Positions 37,801 to 51,071 of a stretch of DNA of 64,000 nt are shown here, one piece after another. A model generated the notes under the pieces. That model did no database searches. It had not been told where the DNA came from and saw only the letters and a list, made by a program, of their open reading frames with translations. A program made the position numbers and the translations under genes. Each line of letters opens with the position of its first letter. Within the stretch, counting starts at the first letter, position 1. The DNA is from Psilocybe azurescens. Taxonomy: Eukaryota; Basidiomycota; Agaricomycetes; Agaricales; Agrocybaceae. The stretch spans positions 248,001-312,000 of the forward strand of contig JAJIRX010000095.1 in assembly GCA_023853785.1 (NCBI GenBank), written 5' to 3'.

Positions 37801-40252
37801 AATTTCCCACTGGTGTGAAAGCACGAGCGAGGCGCGCTGAGTACTGTCTGAGTGCGGCCCGCGGGGTCACCTGTTCTTCGATTAGACTTTTCGCGTCCGG
37901 TGCTCGAGTGCACAGCTACGCAAGACTGATTGTACGCCAGCAGCTTGTCCACAGTGCCTACCTTCCTATTACGAGCTGCGGACGATCGCTCTTGACTGCA
38001 TACGTTGGGTGATGATCGGAGCGTCTCGAGGCGACATGGAAGATTGGAATTTAGAACCGTTGGGATCTGGCTGGATAAACGTGGTGATAGAGCGAACGCT
38101 TCGCGTCGCTAGGCCCGTTCCTATTGCCCTATGATCTGCAGCGGCTCTGATCCCTGAAAGCGCGGGTTATTAACCGATTTCTGTTCTTCTGGTTATCATG
38201 TGCTGGACTCACCTTCACACGTCCGTTTACGTCGCTTCGTCAAGTTCGTTGTACTGGTCAATTCTTGCTCGATTTTCCGATTATGTGGGACTTTCGACGT
38301 TCGAAAGCGATAACTGCGATAGTGGGGTGCGGGGCCCAGGCCCCAGGCTTTGAGCGCAATAATAGTTAGGTCAGGTTCTTCCGTGTTTTACATAGCTGAT
38401 GCTCTTACTTACTTACCAGGATCTGTCGACCCGTAAGTAGTACTATTTCCAGTGATCACCGTAATAAAATTAAAGAATGTGTGGGTGTGAGACCTCCTGA
38501 TCCTTGCCACATTGAGCGTGTATGTTTTTGAGCGGTCGACCACCGACCGAACGAAATTGTCAATTGAGTTCGGGAGTCTGGGCCTCTTGGCGGTGGATTT
38601 ATTGCTATTAGCGTTTCAGGAGCTGTACGTTGTAACTAAGTACTAGGACAAAGGGAGATTGAAGGGTGGCGGAGAAGGCCTGTCGAGCTGTCTCGTTGCG
38701 TTGCAAAGTGCTCGTTATTGCTCCTGTTTATTGTCGCCTCAGTGGCTTAGAATTCGTGCCATATGGATTTAGTGTTCTTGGACCGTGGTGATGTTCAAGT
38801 TTGCTGACTGGATGTTGCTTTGAGTTAACGGTTACGGTGCCGATGGTTAGAGACGTGGTGAGAAGAGAAGGGCTCGGTAACGGGAACGGGAACGGGTAGT
38901 ACTTTATCCATGGAAGAGGGCAGTAATCTAATGAATGCAGGGATGCGCGAGTCGCACAGATCTCCCAAAGGCTATTTGAAACCAATTGAAAGTGGAAAAA
39001 CAAGAGACCGGGCGTGGACAGACAGAACTCCCGGACATACATACGTATCAAACATATCAATACGCTAGCGCGTTGCGACCTTTCTTCTATCAAAAGCGAT
39101 GGGCTTTGTAGTGAGTCCGGGACTAACGCTTTTTAGGTTTTCGATGTTAAATATAATTGTTAATTGTGATGGTGTAAATGATGAAATCTTATCGCCGTGC
39201 GTTTTATCCGAAACCTTGATGTACTTATAAGGATATTGGTGACTATAAATTGACTGGTGAGTCGGTAAGGATCAAATTATAGGTGGGAAAGCGGGCGAGA
39301 ATGAATACATACGGCCTAGTCGGAACGTTGGGTATGTGTGCCATGCTCGAACAAATAACATATCGTGGGGAAAAGCTCACCCAAACGTGTCGTCCAGATT
39401 CACGCAGGGCGAGGAAAAATAGAGTTCTTCTGTGCTTCTTGACATTGCGACATTGAATGGCCTATTGTGTTGTTTCTTCCTTTTATGGGAGATATGAGTA
39501 TATTTGTTAGGCAAGAAATCGTTCCAAGCCAATGCACAAAACCTCCGGGGGCATAATCCATTTTAGAATGCGCTCTTGGGCCCTTTGAGCTACATGAAAT
39601 TTTTTAGGTCAGTGCTGCGGATTCTAGTGCATTGCGTTTCGATGTCGAGTTTCCATTGTCTGTGGGGCAGAAAGCCGTGTCCGTAGGTATCGTTATGGTC
39701 GTAGGAGGTACAGGATTCCACCCGCTGCCGCTCCGGAGCCCGGGGGCGGGGAAGGGAGACACCCCTTTTCTGGTGGATGCTCACCCCGTTTTTAATTGCG
39801 AGTGAGCGCCCATGTGGGTGACGTCACGATCCGATCTTATTCGGGACACATATGTGACTTTGATCTCCGCACCCGATCTGCGTGCAAGCAAGACTAAATA
39901 ATGTGCGTCATACTATTCGGTGGGCCAGGACAGGATGAATGCTCTGGATTGTTGAGGATGCGAGGGTCGCGGTGTGTGCTCTAGGAACGCTCGATATGCA
40001 TCTGGGAACAAGACAGGGAAATAAAGGCGAACATTCCATTGAAGCGGGACACTTCTTTTTTGATGCGAGAAAGGGAAAATAGTCATTGGCCTGTCGTCAA
40101 GGGGGCGTGAGAGAGTGACGTCGTTGGTTTTTGGGGGGATTTTTGAGGAAATGGGATTGGGACAGTGGTTGGATTAAATAACTACAAAGAACTAGTCTGG
40201 GCCTCTTTCTGCTCCTCCACCTCTCCATCGACCACATATCATCCACTATATT
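31811..40252. other. 8.4 kb with almost no supportable gene
   Basis: Both strands show only short frames (up to about 150 codons) without recognisable families. Codon-like structure is absent except for the remnant at 32099-32470. I found no long repeat, no target duplications and no tRNA. It may hold long promoter or regulatory DNA for the regulator gene at 40253, or decayed repeats, but I cannot show either. Confidence 0.35.
32099..32470 (-). pseudogene. Possible C-terminal remnant of an unknown protein
   Basis: The frame ending at 32099 reads 'DITYLLFHAVDRYSTQFIN', 'SIFLPGTRWYLILPKTAIDH' and 'LIRELEFLRSRGAVSRPP'. It looks protein-like but lacks its own ATG. A plausible intron with a gtgtat donor, a ctaac branch site and a gag end would add 'AAFSAVKIASAQE' upstream, beyond which stops close the frame. 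I do not recognise the family. It could be the last two exons of a decayed gene or an accidental frame. Confidence 0.3.
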
Positions 40253-43200
40253 ATGGGCGGAGACCACAAGTGTCCCGTGTGTCAGGCTACCTTTACTCGT
40301 CCTCAGCATGTTGCCCGCCATATGCGATCGCGTAAGTCCCACTTGATTGGAGCCCGACTAGCACCAGAAACCACAACTCCACCCATGCCGATCCGCTCTC
40401 TCCATCGCTCCTAATCTAACACCCTTTGCTCTTCAGATACTGGTGATAGGCCTTATAAATGTCAGTATTGCGGAGATCAGTTTGCGCGGAGGTATGTTCT
40501 CTCTGTCTCTCCTCCTTGGTGTGGGGCCCCTCTGTTCCGAGAAACGTGTCATTTAATTATTATGCCACAGTGATCTTCTTTCGAGACATGTAAACAAGTG
40601 CCACGCAAACGAAAAACCCCTACCCCTTAGCGGCGGGACTAGAAGAAAGGGCTCAGCTTCTGCCTCACGAGCAACGACATCCAAGCAGGCGTGCGATCAG
40701 TGTGTGCAGTCCAGTCTTCCTTGCGATGGTTGCAATCCATGTTGTGAGTTTCCCAGCGGCGCCGATTCCTATCACACACAGAATCAAATTCGTTTATTTT
40801 ATTGATACTGTCCTTTTTAATACAGCAAAATGCGTTCAGCGGAAATGCCGCTGTACTTTCGTGAAATTCCACCGCCAGACGGCGCCTGCTGGGCCAGGAC
40901 ATAACCTTCGTCCCAACGCACCAGCAGGATCCGCCGGTTTGGTGCCTCTCCCTTCCGCGTCTACATCACGCCTGCCGATGTTCCCACAGCAGCCCGAAGA
41001 CGATTTTATCCTCGGCCCACCGCCTACCAGCTCGGCGTCGGGCGTACACACGATGGCGGAGACGCTGTACAATTCCAACTCGTTTGCGTTCCCGGCGCTG
41101 TACCCCACAGAGCCGTCCCTCGGGACCGACCCAGTGGACTATGCTTCCAAGTACCGTGCGCAGGCCCAAGCGGAGTTGTTTGGGCCAGGCAGATCGGGCC
41201 TGGGCACCGGACTGACGCCGTTGTATGATCCTCGAGGCGGGTCGTCCGCTGCGACAGGGGCGGCGGGATGGCTGGGATGGGATAACCAGCCTCAGCCGCC
41301 ACATCCCGACTCGGGCGATGCGTACCACCACCACCAACAACACCATCCACAACAACAGCCACATCAGCAAGACCATGGGCGTCACGCGGATTTCCCTGCA
41401 TCCTCTGGCGGTTCTGCGATGCACGGTAATCATTTTAATTTTCCTAGTGTTAGGTATACGTAGCGCTAAACTCTTTTCTTTCTTTTTTGTGCTCTGCTCT
41501 CCTCCTCCCATATCACTCCAACCCCCACGTCTGCATCCCTTTCGTTCCATGCTCCGCGTTTTGGTTATGCCCACTATCCATCCCGCCGGTCGAATATGTT
41601 TCTTACTCTTGTTATGATGCACTTTATGCTCTCTTTACATTCGCTCTCGTTTCATGTTCATCGCGCTATTGAATCAACCACCTTCTCGCGAACATGAAAA
41701 CCTTATTGCGCGCTCTCTGCCTCTCTCTCCGTCGTCTGCTGTGTGTTCGGTCACTTCTTCTCCAATCTCATGCACACTCTCTCCTCTATGTACTCTCCGT
41801 GTCTCTCCTATTTTTATCTCCTTCCGTATAGACAAACATCTACTCCAGCAGCAACAACCACCGCCGCCGCATTACATGTCCATGTCCCTTCCCTACCCCG
41901 GGGCCGGGGCCGGCAGCGGCAACATCAACGGCAGCGGCAGCACCAGAACCGACACCAGCGGGAGAAGCAGCAGCAGCGATCGCGGTGGGCCCACTTCGTC
42001 GGACCGCCGGGGATCGGTTGATCTCGTCGGGAGCGACTTCGGCGGGGAGCGGGGAACGAGTACGAGTACGAGTATAGCGGAGGGAGCGATGGCGATGGCT
42101 CGCACTCGATACCGAGCAGTGCGACGAGCTCGAGCGTGCATTTGCCGTTGGGGATGGGGATGATGGGCGCGGGCGGGCATCAGCAGCAACATCAGCAGCA
42201 GCAGCAGCAGCAGCAGCGGAGGCTTGAACAGCAGCACCAACACCAGCAGGCGATGTATGATGTGAGTGTTTTTGAAAAAATTCTTGCATTAAGGTTTCCC
42301 TAGCGTTTCTTTCTTTTGATTTTGTTATTCGTCTGCGCGACCTTTTCATTTCATCTCTCTTTTTGTCTACTTCTTTCCTGTTTAGGAACGTTCAAAGACA
42401 TAACTATTCCTTCTTTCGTGTCAAACTCTATTTATATTTCTCTCTGTGCTGGTTTACTGTGTCTTCTTGGGCTAAGACGGGATGTCGCGGACGGGCGGTT
42501 GGATTGATTACGGGCGTGTATCTCCACCTTGGAAAAGGGCGCATATACGCCATCCCACTCCCTTCCTTTTTCGTTTTATGAAACGAAACGACGGGGTGAT
42601 ATTGCGCCGGGTTTTTGTTTGGGATAGGGGTTTTTGCGTTCTGCGGTCTGGGATTTCCGGTTCTCGCGGAAGTTGGTGGAAAGGTCGTTGTGGAAATGGT
42701 TTGGGATCATAACAAACAAAACTCGGTCTTCCCCCTCTTCTCGACTATGCGATGTGGTGCACCTATGTTTGGGTTGCAACGCAACGTTATGTTTCGGACT
42801 GCGTCATGGGGTGTTTCTATTTTTTTTTTGTGTTGGCCGGGTTCATCATTCGTTTCTTCTTGCGTTTCTCTTTTGTGTGTGCTTCTCTGTTGGTGGTGGT
42901 GGAGCTGTAGCGAAGGGGATTCAGGCAGTTGTGTTGGTTGGGATCATTCCTCCGCGAACTCAGGAGAGGTTTTTTCGGTTCTCGAGAGGTCTTTCCGACT
43001 TTCGGATATTCTCTTCGATATTGGCGGAAGAGGTTGGGAAGGGCGCGTGCCGTGCTGTTTTTGACCTTGGCATATGTGCGGAGCAAGCGGTCACCACTGG
43101 CACTGCGGTGTGGAGCCACGGACGGGGGCTATTCTGGGACTGAGGTTGGTTTGGCTGGCCGGCGTGATGAGTATCCCTGTTCTAATTATGCGTATATACG

Positions 43201-45359
43201 CATGGCATGTTGGGGGTGGCGTGTTCATGCTTGTGCGCGTGCTCGTGCTCGTGCTCGTGATGGGGGGGCTTAGAATGAAGGGTCCAATCCTTTCTGTTCT
43301 TTGCTATTCAAAAGCTTTGGCTTCGATTCCATTTTAACCGGGTGTTGCTCTCCATGCAATCTTTCCATCTTGTTTTTTTGTTTTGTTTTGGTGATGTGAT
43401 GCTCTACTGTTTGCTTTCATTTTCATTTTGTTGTTGGAACGGAGCAACGATCAGCGCAGCCATCTCTACGTGCTTTATGGGGCTGGTTGTTGATTGATTT
43501 CTGGCTTTCATTCATTCCTTTATTTCTTGTCATAGTTTTTTTTTAATATTTCGCGTGGAGTGAGAATTTGATGCTTGTGGGAATCTGCATCCGTTTCTTT
43601 CATTCGAAGAGACGGATGCTATTGCTTTTTGATTTATGGTTTTCTAATCTTTCGATATCCTCCTCTCGCTTCGTCTTTCTTTCATTATCACGAATCTACG
43701 CACATTTCCACATTTACTGATGTTTTCATTTTCTCCAGGCTGGTTACAATCTCGGATTGATCTCGGATAGATCTGGAGCAGCCTCGACATCCTCCTCGTC
43801 CTCGTCTCAGCAACACCATTCGCGAGGAGGCAGCTACGGCGGAGGCGGATCGTCAGGAGGATACGCGCCGCATGACGAGCGACAAGGTACTTTCGCATGT
43901 TATCGGACGCCATTCGCACCGGCTGAATACTTGCGCCCGTCCGTCGTCTAGAATTCTCGTCCGCGTTCGGCCTCATGTCGCTCGACGACCCCAATGTCAT
44001 CGCGGGGCTCGCCGTCGACGGCCAGCCGTTCTTCTCGGACCCGGAGCACGCGCACAACCAGCAGGCGCGCCATGGGAGTGGGGACTTGCTGGGCCAGGAC
44101 ATGGACACGCCGATGCCTATGAAGCAGGAGTCGTCGGCGGGCGGGCTGCTGCAGTTGCCCGCTTCGGGGTTAGACGCGAAGCTCCCGCCGCTCCCGACGC
44201 CCTCGCGGGAGACGGACACGAGGGAGCTGCGGGAGTTCTGGAAGCAGTACATGCGCACGCCGCTGAGTGGGCCGGGGCCGGCTGCCAGTGGGCTGGGACT
44301 GGGCGATTCGCAGGGATCGAATGCGTCATCGACGACGACGACATCGAACAAGGGTGTGACGCCGTATAGGAGACCGAGAGTTGCGTCATTGCCTAGTGCA
44401 AAGACGCCGGTTATGGAGCGTGATCATTTTTACTCGGACGGACAGCCTGCCGGCAACGTGAATGCTGCTGAGGAGAGGGACAGGGATGGCAAGATGGGCC
44501 CGATGTCGTCCATTCGTACTACGCTACACGGGAACCATGAAGATTTGCGGTCGTATGAGGCTGCGGTTTTGGCAAGGAAGGCCCCGACTAATTTGAATCT
44601 GCAAATCAGGAAGCCTATCCGGGGGCGAGGAAACGTTGCGAGTAATGTATGGTCTTTCTTGCTTTTTGTTTCCGGTGTAGAAGTTGACGCACTCTTTTGT
44701 AGTATGGAGCAAGACCGAGAAGTGCCGTGGATCCGTCAACCAGTTCGATCTCGTCTCTGGCCAACGCTTTCGGAGGGTCGTCGACTAACACCGCCGGATC
44801 TACAAACCAGCATCCAGCTCCGCCGTCAGCTCCCGCCGGTCGGGTCACCTTTGCAATGAAGAAAGAGGAAAGCTCGAGTCCATCAATCGGTGGTCAATCT
44901 CGTGGATCTTCGTTGGCCGTCGACGATTCCGATGGCGGAAGTTCGAACGACCAGGACTCGCTGAGGCCCTCCTTCAAGCGTCTCCCATCGCAGACGCTCG
45001 GCCCTGCCAACTCGAAGCGGGCGTTCTTGGGCTTTGCAGGTGAGGGAAATCAGGAGGGGTCGAAGGATCGTCAACTGGTCGGCTGGGGCGCGCCAACTGG
45101 TGCTGAGCCGAACGCGATGGCTGCGAAGAACGCGTTGTTGGCGATGAGCCATCCGGATCGTGTTGTGGCGAGCTTGTCGGAGCGGAGGCGGAGGAGAATG
45201 AGCGCGCCTGGTGCGAGCTCGCCGTTGCATTTGCCGCTGCCGGATTCGAACCGGAATTCGGGGCTGCCTGAGCAGAAGATGTCGGGACGGCCTTATGCTG
45301 GTGATGCCGGAGGGGCGGCGGGATATGCGCCTGCTGCGCAAGCCGGAGGAACGAATTAA
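40253..45359 (+). CDS. C2H2 + Zn-cluster transcription factor, ~945 aa
   Basis: A nuclear DNA-binding regulator. Eight exons are 40253-40331, 40437-40491, 40571-40743, 40826-41425, 41832-42261, 43739-43886, 43952-44646 and 44703-45359. They total 2838 nt with one added G near 42044-42054. Residues 4-60 hold two C2H2 fingers ('KCPVCQATFTRPQHVARHMR' and 'YKCQYCGDQFARSDLLSRH'). A Zn(II)2Cys6-like cluster follows: 'ACDQCVQSSLPCDGC' then 'CSKCVQRKCRC'. C2H2 plus Zn-cluster proteins are a known fungal regulator type. The rest is low-complexity: His/Gln-rich (HHHQQHHPQQQ), a Q8 tract from CAG repeats near 42190-42220, Gly/Ser tracts, and a conserved-looking 'ELREFWKQYMRTPLSGPG'. Intron 5 is 1477 nt, far longer than its neighbours. 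Target genes are unknown. Confidence 0.88.
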
Positions 45360-47629
45360 GATACCCCCTTCGCTAAATGGCGAGTATTTACCTTGTTCTT
45401 CCATGGTTTGATTTATTGGACTTGACGCTTTTCATTTAGATTTTTCTTTGTTTTGTTTTCTTGCTGGTTCGATTCAACTCACGTCTCAAGGGCCAATGCC
45501 AGTGCTTTCCTCATCGCCCTTTCTATCTTTCCGAGTACTCCTGCAACACCTTACCCATATATCTACAATCTGTCATAATTCCCCCGTCTCCTTCGTTCAA
45601 TCGTGGCACGAACCCTGTCTTGTACCCCTTACTGCCCCTTTTCCCATATTTCGAAAACCTTCTACTAACTAAACCCTGCTTAATCACTCATCTCCACCAC
45701 TTTTCCATTGCTTACCCTTCTCGCCTCCTGTTCTTCCAAATGCATATCTGCAAAATACCACTGGGACACGTCTTCTCTTTTCGAAATCCACAAGCTCTTA
45801 CTTAGATCCAGTTCTCTTTGCTCATTAGCATTCAGTTCTTCGTATTCGATTCGAGATCCTAAATGTGATATCACCTGTTACGGATATAACCCAATGTAGC
45901 TTTCTTTCTTTTTTTTTGTGTCACGTCGTTATTCTCCTCTTTTCCTTTTTTTTCCGCTTTGCCATCGAGTTCGTTGCCTCCCAAACAAAATGTCGTTTAC
46001 GAGTCGTAATGATGGACAATATTATTCCCTGTATTAAATTTGTAATAACCAATTATCTGACTGGCAACGACTATTCGATTGAGATTACAAGGGTATTGTA
46101 TACGGGTGCACATAATTCATCGAACAAGCCCACGACTTCTATTCTTATAGATTGAGGCAATATTGAGGAAATGCCGAGGAAACTCATCGGTCTACTATCC
46201 ATAAGATAAGACCGCGTAGAAATGCGGAACTTGGAAGACATCTCCCGCTTTCTCCTTTACGCCGTTCCAACTTCCTCGTGTCCTTCATCCTCGTACTTAG
46301 CGTCGGAGACTACCCTGAAAATGCGTCCAGCAGTCATATTTTCGGTTCTCTGGGACCTCTTGGCTCTCTAAAACTTCAGTCAGCAGCGCCGGGTGCCCAA
46401 ACACTTCGGGTTCTCTAGGGCCCAGTCCAAAACAGAGCTGATACGGTTATTTGAGCAGAGCATTCCAGCATTCTTCTGTAGGGGAACGGCTGCTGTAGTG
46501 TATAAAGGAGCGTCAAGCTGTTATCAACAAGGTACGTTAGATCCGTATTCACATCATCCTCTTTCGCCCCTCTTTCGATTCCCAATCTACACTACAACCA
46601 GAAACCTGGCCTCCCATATTTGATCTGTGAATTCAAATGCTACTTGATATCTCGTTATTCGTATTTTTCATCGACCACCAGGTATCCTTTGATTCAAATT
46701 TCTATTCGTTCAAAAGTATCTTGTAGGTGCGTCCCGTTGGTAGTCTGTTTTCACTGCACAGGTGCTTTCTTGTTGTCGTTTATTAATCATCTGTAACGCG
46801 TTGATACCTCGGGTTTTGGACACCAGACCCTAAACATGAATTGAACACTAGGATGTGTCTACTGTCACGTATGCGCTTTCGTTTCTTTATGTGAATGTAA
46901 CGTCATTGCGAGTTTGGTGCGAAGCTTCATGAGACGCGCAATCCGTTCTTTCCTATTACAGTTGCTTGCTTGCTTAGTAAATCTGAAGCGCTGTATTAGC
47001 TATATGGATGTTGTGACTGTCGATAGTTTGATTCTGATATTCCTGGTTCACGTCGGTGTAGCGGGATTCGTCGATGTATCACCACTGTTCAGGGTTGAAC
47101 GCCTTAGTAACTCTGAGAATAATCGCACGGGCGCTAATTTACACATCAGCTCATCCATAGACAGGATAAGAAGTATCAACAGACCGTCGATGCTAGGCTT
47201 AAATGGTCGATTCTACATCTGGCACCCATCGGATGTGAAAGTGCCAGTGGTACTACAAATCTTTCAGCAAAAACATAGCCCGATGAAGTGGCCTTGATAT
47301 CATTTGACTGACGAATGGTCGCTGGCAAATTAATTACGAAATACCTTGCAGTTGGGGTTGTCGCTACTCTGTAGGTCTTTAATACACAACGCCAGTGATA
47401 ACGGTGTAAGCGCAACACCGCTTCTTTCCTTGTGACTTCCACCATCTCGAAATTTCCCACGGCTCAAACACTGTAGAAATCAGAGAAATAGACTATAACA
47501 CAGAAAGTAGTAGCAATTTCACAGAAATTAAACAAGCACACAACTTAAATAAGCCTCCCGATGTCATATAATATCAACGCAACACTCCATCTCCCGAAAA
47601 AATAGGAAAAAACGCAGTAGCACTGACAA
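45360..47629. other. Intergenic between the regulator and the LINE
   Basis: Pyrimidine-rich stretches follow the regulator stop (to about 45960). Short frames only after that, with no recognised family. The right boundary is set by the first LINE ORF1 codons; the true 5' end of the LINE may lie somewhat upstream. Confidence 0.35.
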
Positions 47630-47777
47630 TGGCGGCTCCACCCCAAAGCTCAGAAATGCCGCAAACATGCCCCGCACTCACCGTTAAGTTCACCTACTTT
47701 CCCCGAGAATATTTATATCAAACAGAAAGGAAACACGCACACTAGCCCCCTCCCTCGAGACCCAGTCCATCATCAAT

Positions 47778-49442
47778 ATGGATGAAGAAATGGCCGACGA
47801 CGAGGATGACTCCAAACTCTTTGCCCAATTCTTGGACCCCCAGGCAACAGACATTAACGAGACAGTTGGAAACATACACGACAATCTCATGGAGATGAAC
47901 AAGCTTATGGCTCACCTGCATTCAATGGATGCCTTATCCGTTGCACGTGAGCATCCAGGGATCATGGAACACATCAGCATCCTAGCTCTGGCACTGATGG
48001 TGGGCTCAATGAAGGACCTCACTGACCAGCAGGCCAAGATCCTCTCCTCCCTTGACACTATCACAAAGACGCTATCCACATTACAAAACAATATGGAGTC
48101 CAACCACACATCCGTCCTCAACCAAATCAGCAACCTCAACAAAGAACTCACAGAAACAAAGGCACACCTGACATTCACACAAACCAAAGGAATGGGAACA
48201 TATACCTCAGTCAACCTTCAAGACACATCCAAGAAGATCAAAGCTACAGCAGGCCAGTTGCAAACCAAAACTGGAACTCCCACATCACCCAACTCCTCGC
48301 AAGAGTTCACAACTGCTAAACCAGCCAACCCAAACCCAGACACATCGCACCACCCATCTTGACTGATTGTTCAGTTCCACCCAGACGGAATCCATGACAA
48401 AGACAAATCAGAGCCAGAGACGATTGTCCAAACAGTCAACGAAGCATTCAGAACAGACCTGAAAGCCAGCCATCTCAGAGTGGTCGCAGCCAGATTCAAT
48501 TTGCAGGGCAATCTAATCATCTCTACCAGGGCAGACCAAACTGCAGCCAAACTCATCACTCACACCAACCTCTTTATTCCAACCATCAACAAAGGATACA
48601 AGACATCTGTTCAAGTAGACAGGCGCTGGTACAAGATTCAAGTAGACGGGGTAAGCTCATGCAGATTAACTATAGGCGGGGAGAGGTCTGTACACAAGCC
48701 AGAGTCCATACATACTGAGCTCACTGCCTGTAACCCATTTTATGCCGATATTATGAACAGCATTACATCACCTCCACACTGGATGTGCACTAAGGAAGAA
48801 TTACTAACCACTACCAGGTCCTCAGTTGTCTTTGCGGTAGACCAAGAACACATTGCCAGGACCTTTCTTGAATGCAGAACTCTCACAGCATTTGGGCATC
48901 ATTGCCCTCTGAGAGCCTACCAAGACAGACCACCCACCATGCAATGCAAGAACCGCTGGGGCTGGGATCACAAGGTGGAACATTGAAAAGAGAAGACAAG
49001 ATGCTGCTTATGCAGTAAAGCTCACAAAACAGAAGAACATCAAGATGAACCATGTCAGAAATGTGATATATTGGACCTCAACGGCAACTCCATGGATATA
49101 AGAGAGGGAGGCTCATGCTATCACAATCTTCAATGTGCAAACTGCATCACAGGAGGTAAATCAGAACACAACCATGCAGCTGACTCAAGACAGTGCCCAA
49201 CGAGGATTGAAAAATGTGGGACTATGAGGGATATTGAATGTAAGTCTAGGAAGGCAGAAGATCCCTGGACAGTAGCAACAGGGAAGAAGACCAACCAAAG
49301 AAAACCTAAACAGCAAAATAAAAAGCCTACTGACAATGGGAAGCCTTCAGACTCACAAAACAGATTCCAAACACTTGCAGATCAGGCAACTGATACAAGC
49401 AGCATATGTGACCCAACAAGGTATGGACCTAGATATCAATAA
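47778..49442 (+). pseudogene. LINE ORF1 (gag-like, nucleic-acid-binding)
   Basis: Begins 'MDEEMADDEDDSKLFAQFL' and continues for about 550 codons through two TGA stops (48360, 48984). The N-terminal half is helical with a probable coiled coil near 'LDTITKTLSTLQNNM'. The C-terminal part has a Cys/His zinc-knuckle-like cluster, 'CCLCSKAHKTEEHQDEPC' with more Cys/His pairs after it ('CYHNLQCANC', 'CPTRIEKC'). It then ends in a Lys/Asn/Gln-rich tail. ORF1 proteins of this group bind the element RNA. ORF2 starts 12 nt after the ORF1 stop. Confidence 0.75.
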
Positions 49443-49454
49443 CAACCCCAGACA

Positions 49455-51071
49455 ATGAGCCACATAACACAAGATAACGGTGTATTGATTCAACCCATCT
49501 GAGTGGCTCAACTAAATGCCCAGCATAAGAGACACGTAGTAACTAATCTACTGAACAGGTACCACAACAACTTTGACCTAATAGTTCTACAAGAACCAGC
49601 ATGGGATTACATTGGTAAAGTGGAAGGAAAAGATGTCCATGGCCCTGTCGCACTTGCAGGATGGACACCAATCATCCCAGTTACTGCTCCTCCACCAGAA
49701 TTTAGACCACAAACAATGGTGTATAGCTTCACCTGTTTGGATTTTTCATTAACATTACAAACAGACATATTGGAAGACAAAGACATCCAGATACTTGACA
49801 TCACACAACCTGGCCACAACACGATCATAATAATTAATGTATACAATGACACCCTGGCTCATGGTCATTGCATCTTCAATCAACTCCGACTCCTGGAACT
49901 ATCACTCAATCATCCAACAATCATTACAGGAGATTTTAACCTCCATCACACCTGTGGTCAACTGACACCACACCACTCAATACCCATACACAGCTCACTG
50001 AAGACATTGTGGAATGGCTATCTGGAAAAGGATTCCTCCTCCTAAACAAGAAGGGAAAGATCATGCACCCTGCCTGCAATAGCTGAGAACATGCATCAGT
50101 CATTGATCTATCATTTGTAAATGGCATTGCCTCAGTACACGATACCTTCAAGGATTGGGCCATAGACCCAAGTATAGCACATGACTCAGATCATTTCAGA
50201 ATCAAATTCACCATTGACCAAGGTAGATGGGAAGTGGACAACCTGTGCGGTGTTAAATATAACCTCAAAGAAACCAAACCCAGCAAATGGCTCAAAGCCT
50301 TTGAGGAGGAACTAGCCCAAACAAAGAAGGTGATAGAACTGTTATACTCACAAGAAACTCTGAACACAGATCAACTTGACATATTTAATGATGCAATAAC
50401 TGATGCCATTCAACATACAACATCAAGAGTTGGTAAAGTGCAACATCCATCTACCAGAGCAAAGCCATGGTGGGACACCAACTTGAAAGAAGCATCTGAT
50501 TGAGTTGTGATGATCCAAAAGGAGCAACATGAGATACAAGCACTTGCTGACAAGTTCAAGAAAGATATATGGACAAAATCCACAGATCACAAAATCTCCT
50601 CAGACAGTTGTGTAAGTACAAAAAAACAGGATTGGGCAACTAAAACCCTTGAAACAGCTACCTCAAACGACATCTGGAGCTTCCCAAACTGGTCCAAGGG
50701 TGCTTGAAATTATCCTACCCCTCCCATTTTAAGATCATCAGGACAACCAAAAGCCACCACACATGAAGAAAAATGCAGAGCGCTTCAGGAAGAGCTATAC
50801 CAACAACCCCCACCACTAGATCAACAGTTCATGCCAGACATGCATTCAATTCAAGAGAATGTCCTCAAATTTGAACAAGTAACCAAGGAGGAGGTTAAAG
50901 AAGCCATCTTTGACACTAGCTCAGACACTGCCCCAGGCCACTCTCAAATCTCATATAAGATCTTTAAATGGGCTTGGGAAAACAAAGACAGATGTAAGTA
51001 CCTGGTAAAACTGATAAGAGCCTGTCTAGACACTGGATACCATCCCAAAGCATGGAGAAAAGCTGTAGCAG
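49455..51071 (+). pseudogene. LINE ORF2, part 1: endonuclease and RT start
   Basis: Starts at ATG 49455 (MSHITQDNGVL), with a TGA at 49500. APE-type endonuclease blocks are 'FDLIVLQEPAWDY' (metal-binding Glu), 'TIITGDFNLHH' and 'HASVIDLSF', then 'AHDSDHFRIKF' (SDH motif). The SVIDL block is preceded by a TGA at 50084. A small frameshift lies near 49990-50045. The RT N-terminal region follows with 'KEEVKEAIFDTSSDTAPG' and 'WRKAVAV', where the reading frame is cut by the LTR-like insertion. Confidence 0.8.

Noticed and set aside
41840..42349. Antisense open frames (up to 169 codons) over the regulator gene
   Set aside because: Shadows of the GC-rich, CAG-repeat coding sequence on the other strand.
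45240..45262. tRNA-like B-box (gattcgaacc)
   Set aside because: It lies within the regulator coding sequence and no acceptor or anticodon stem can be formed around it.
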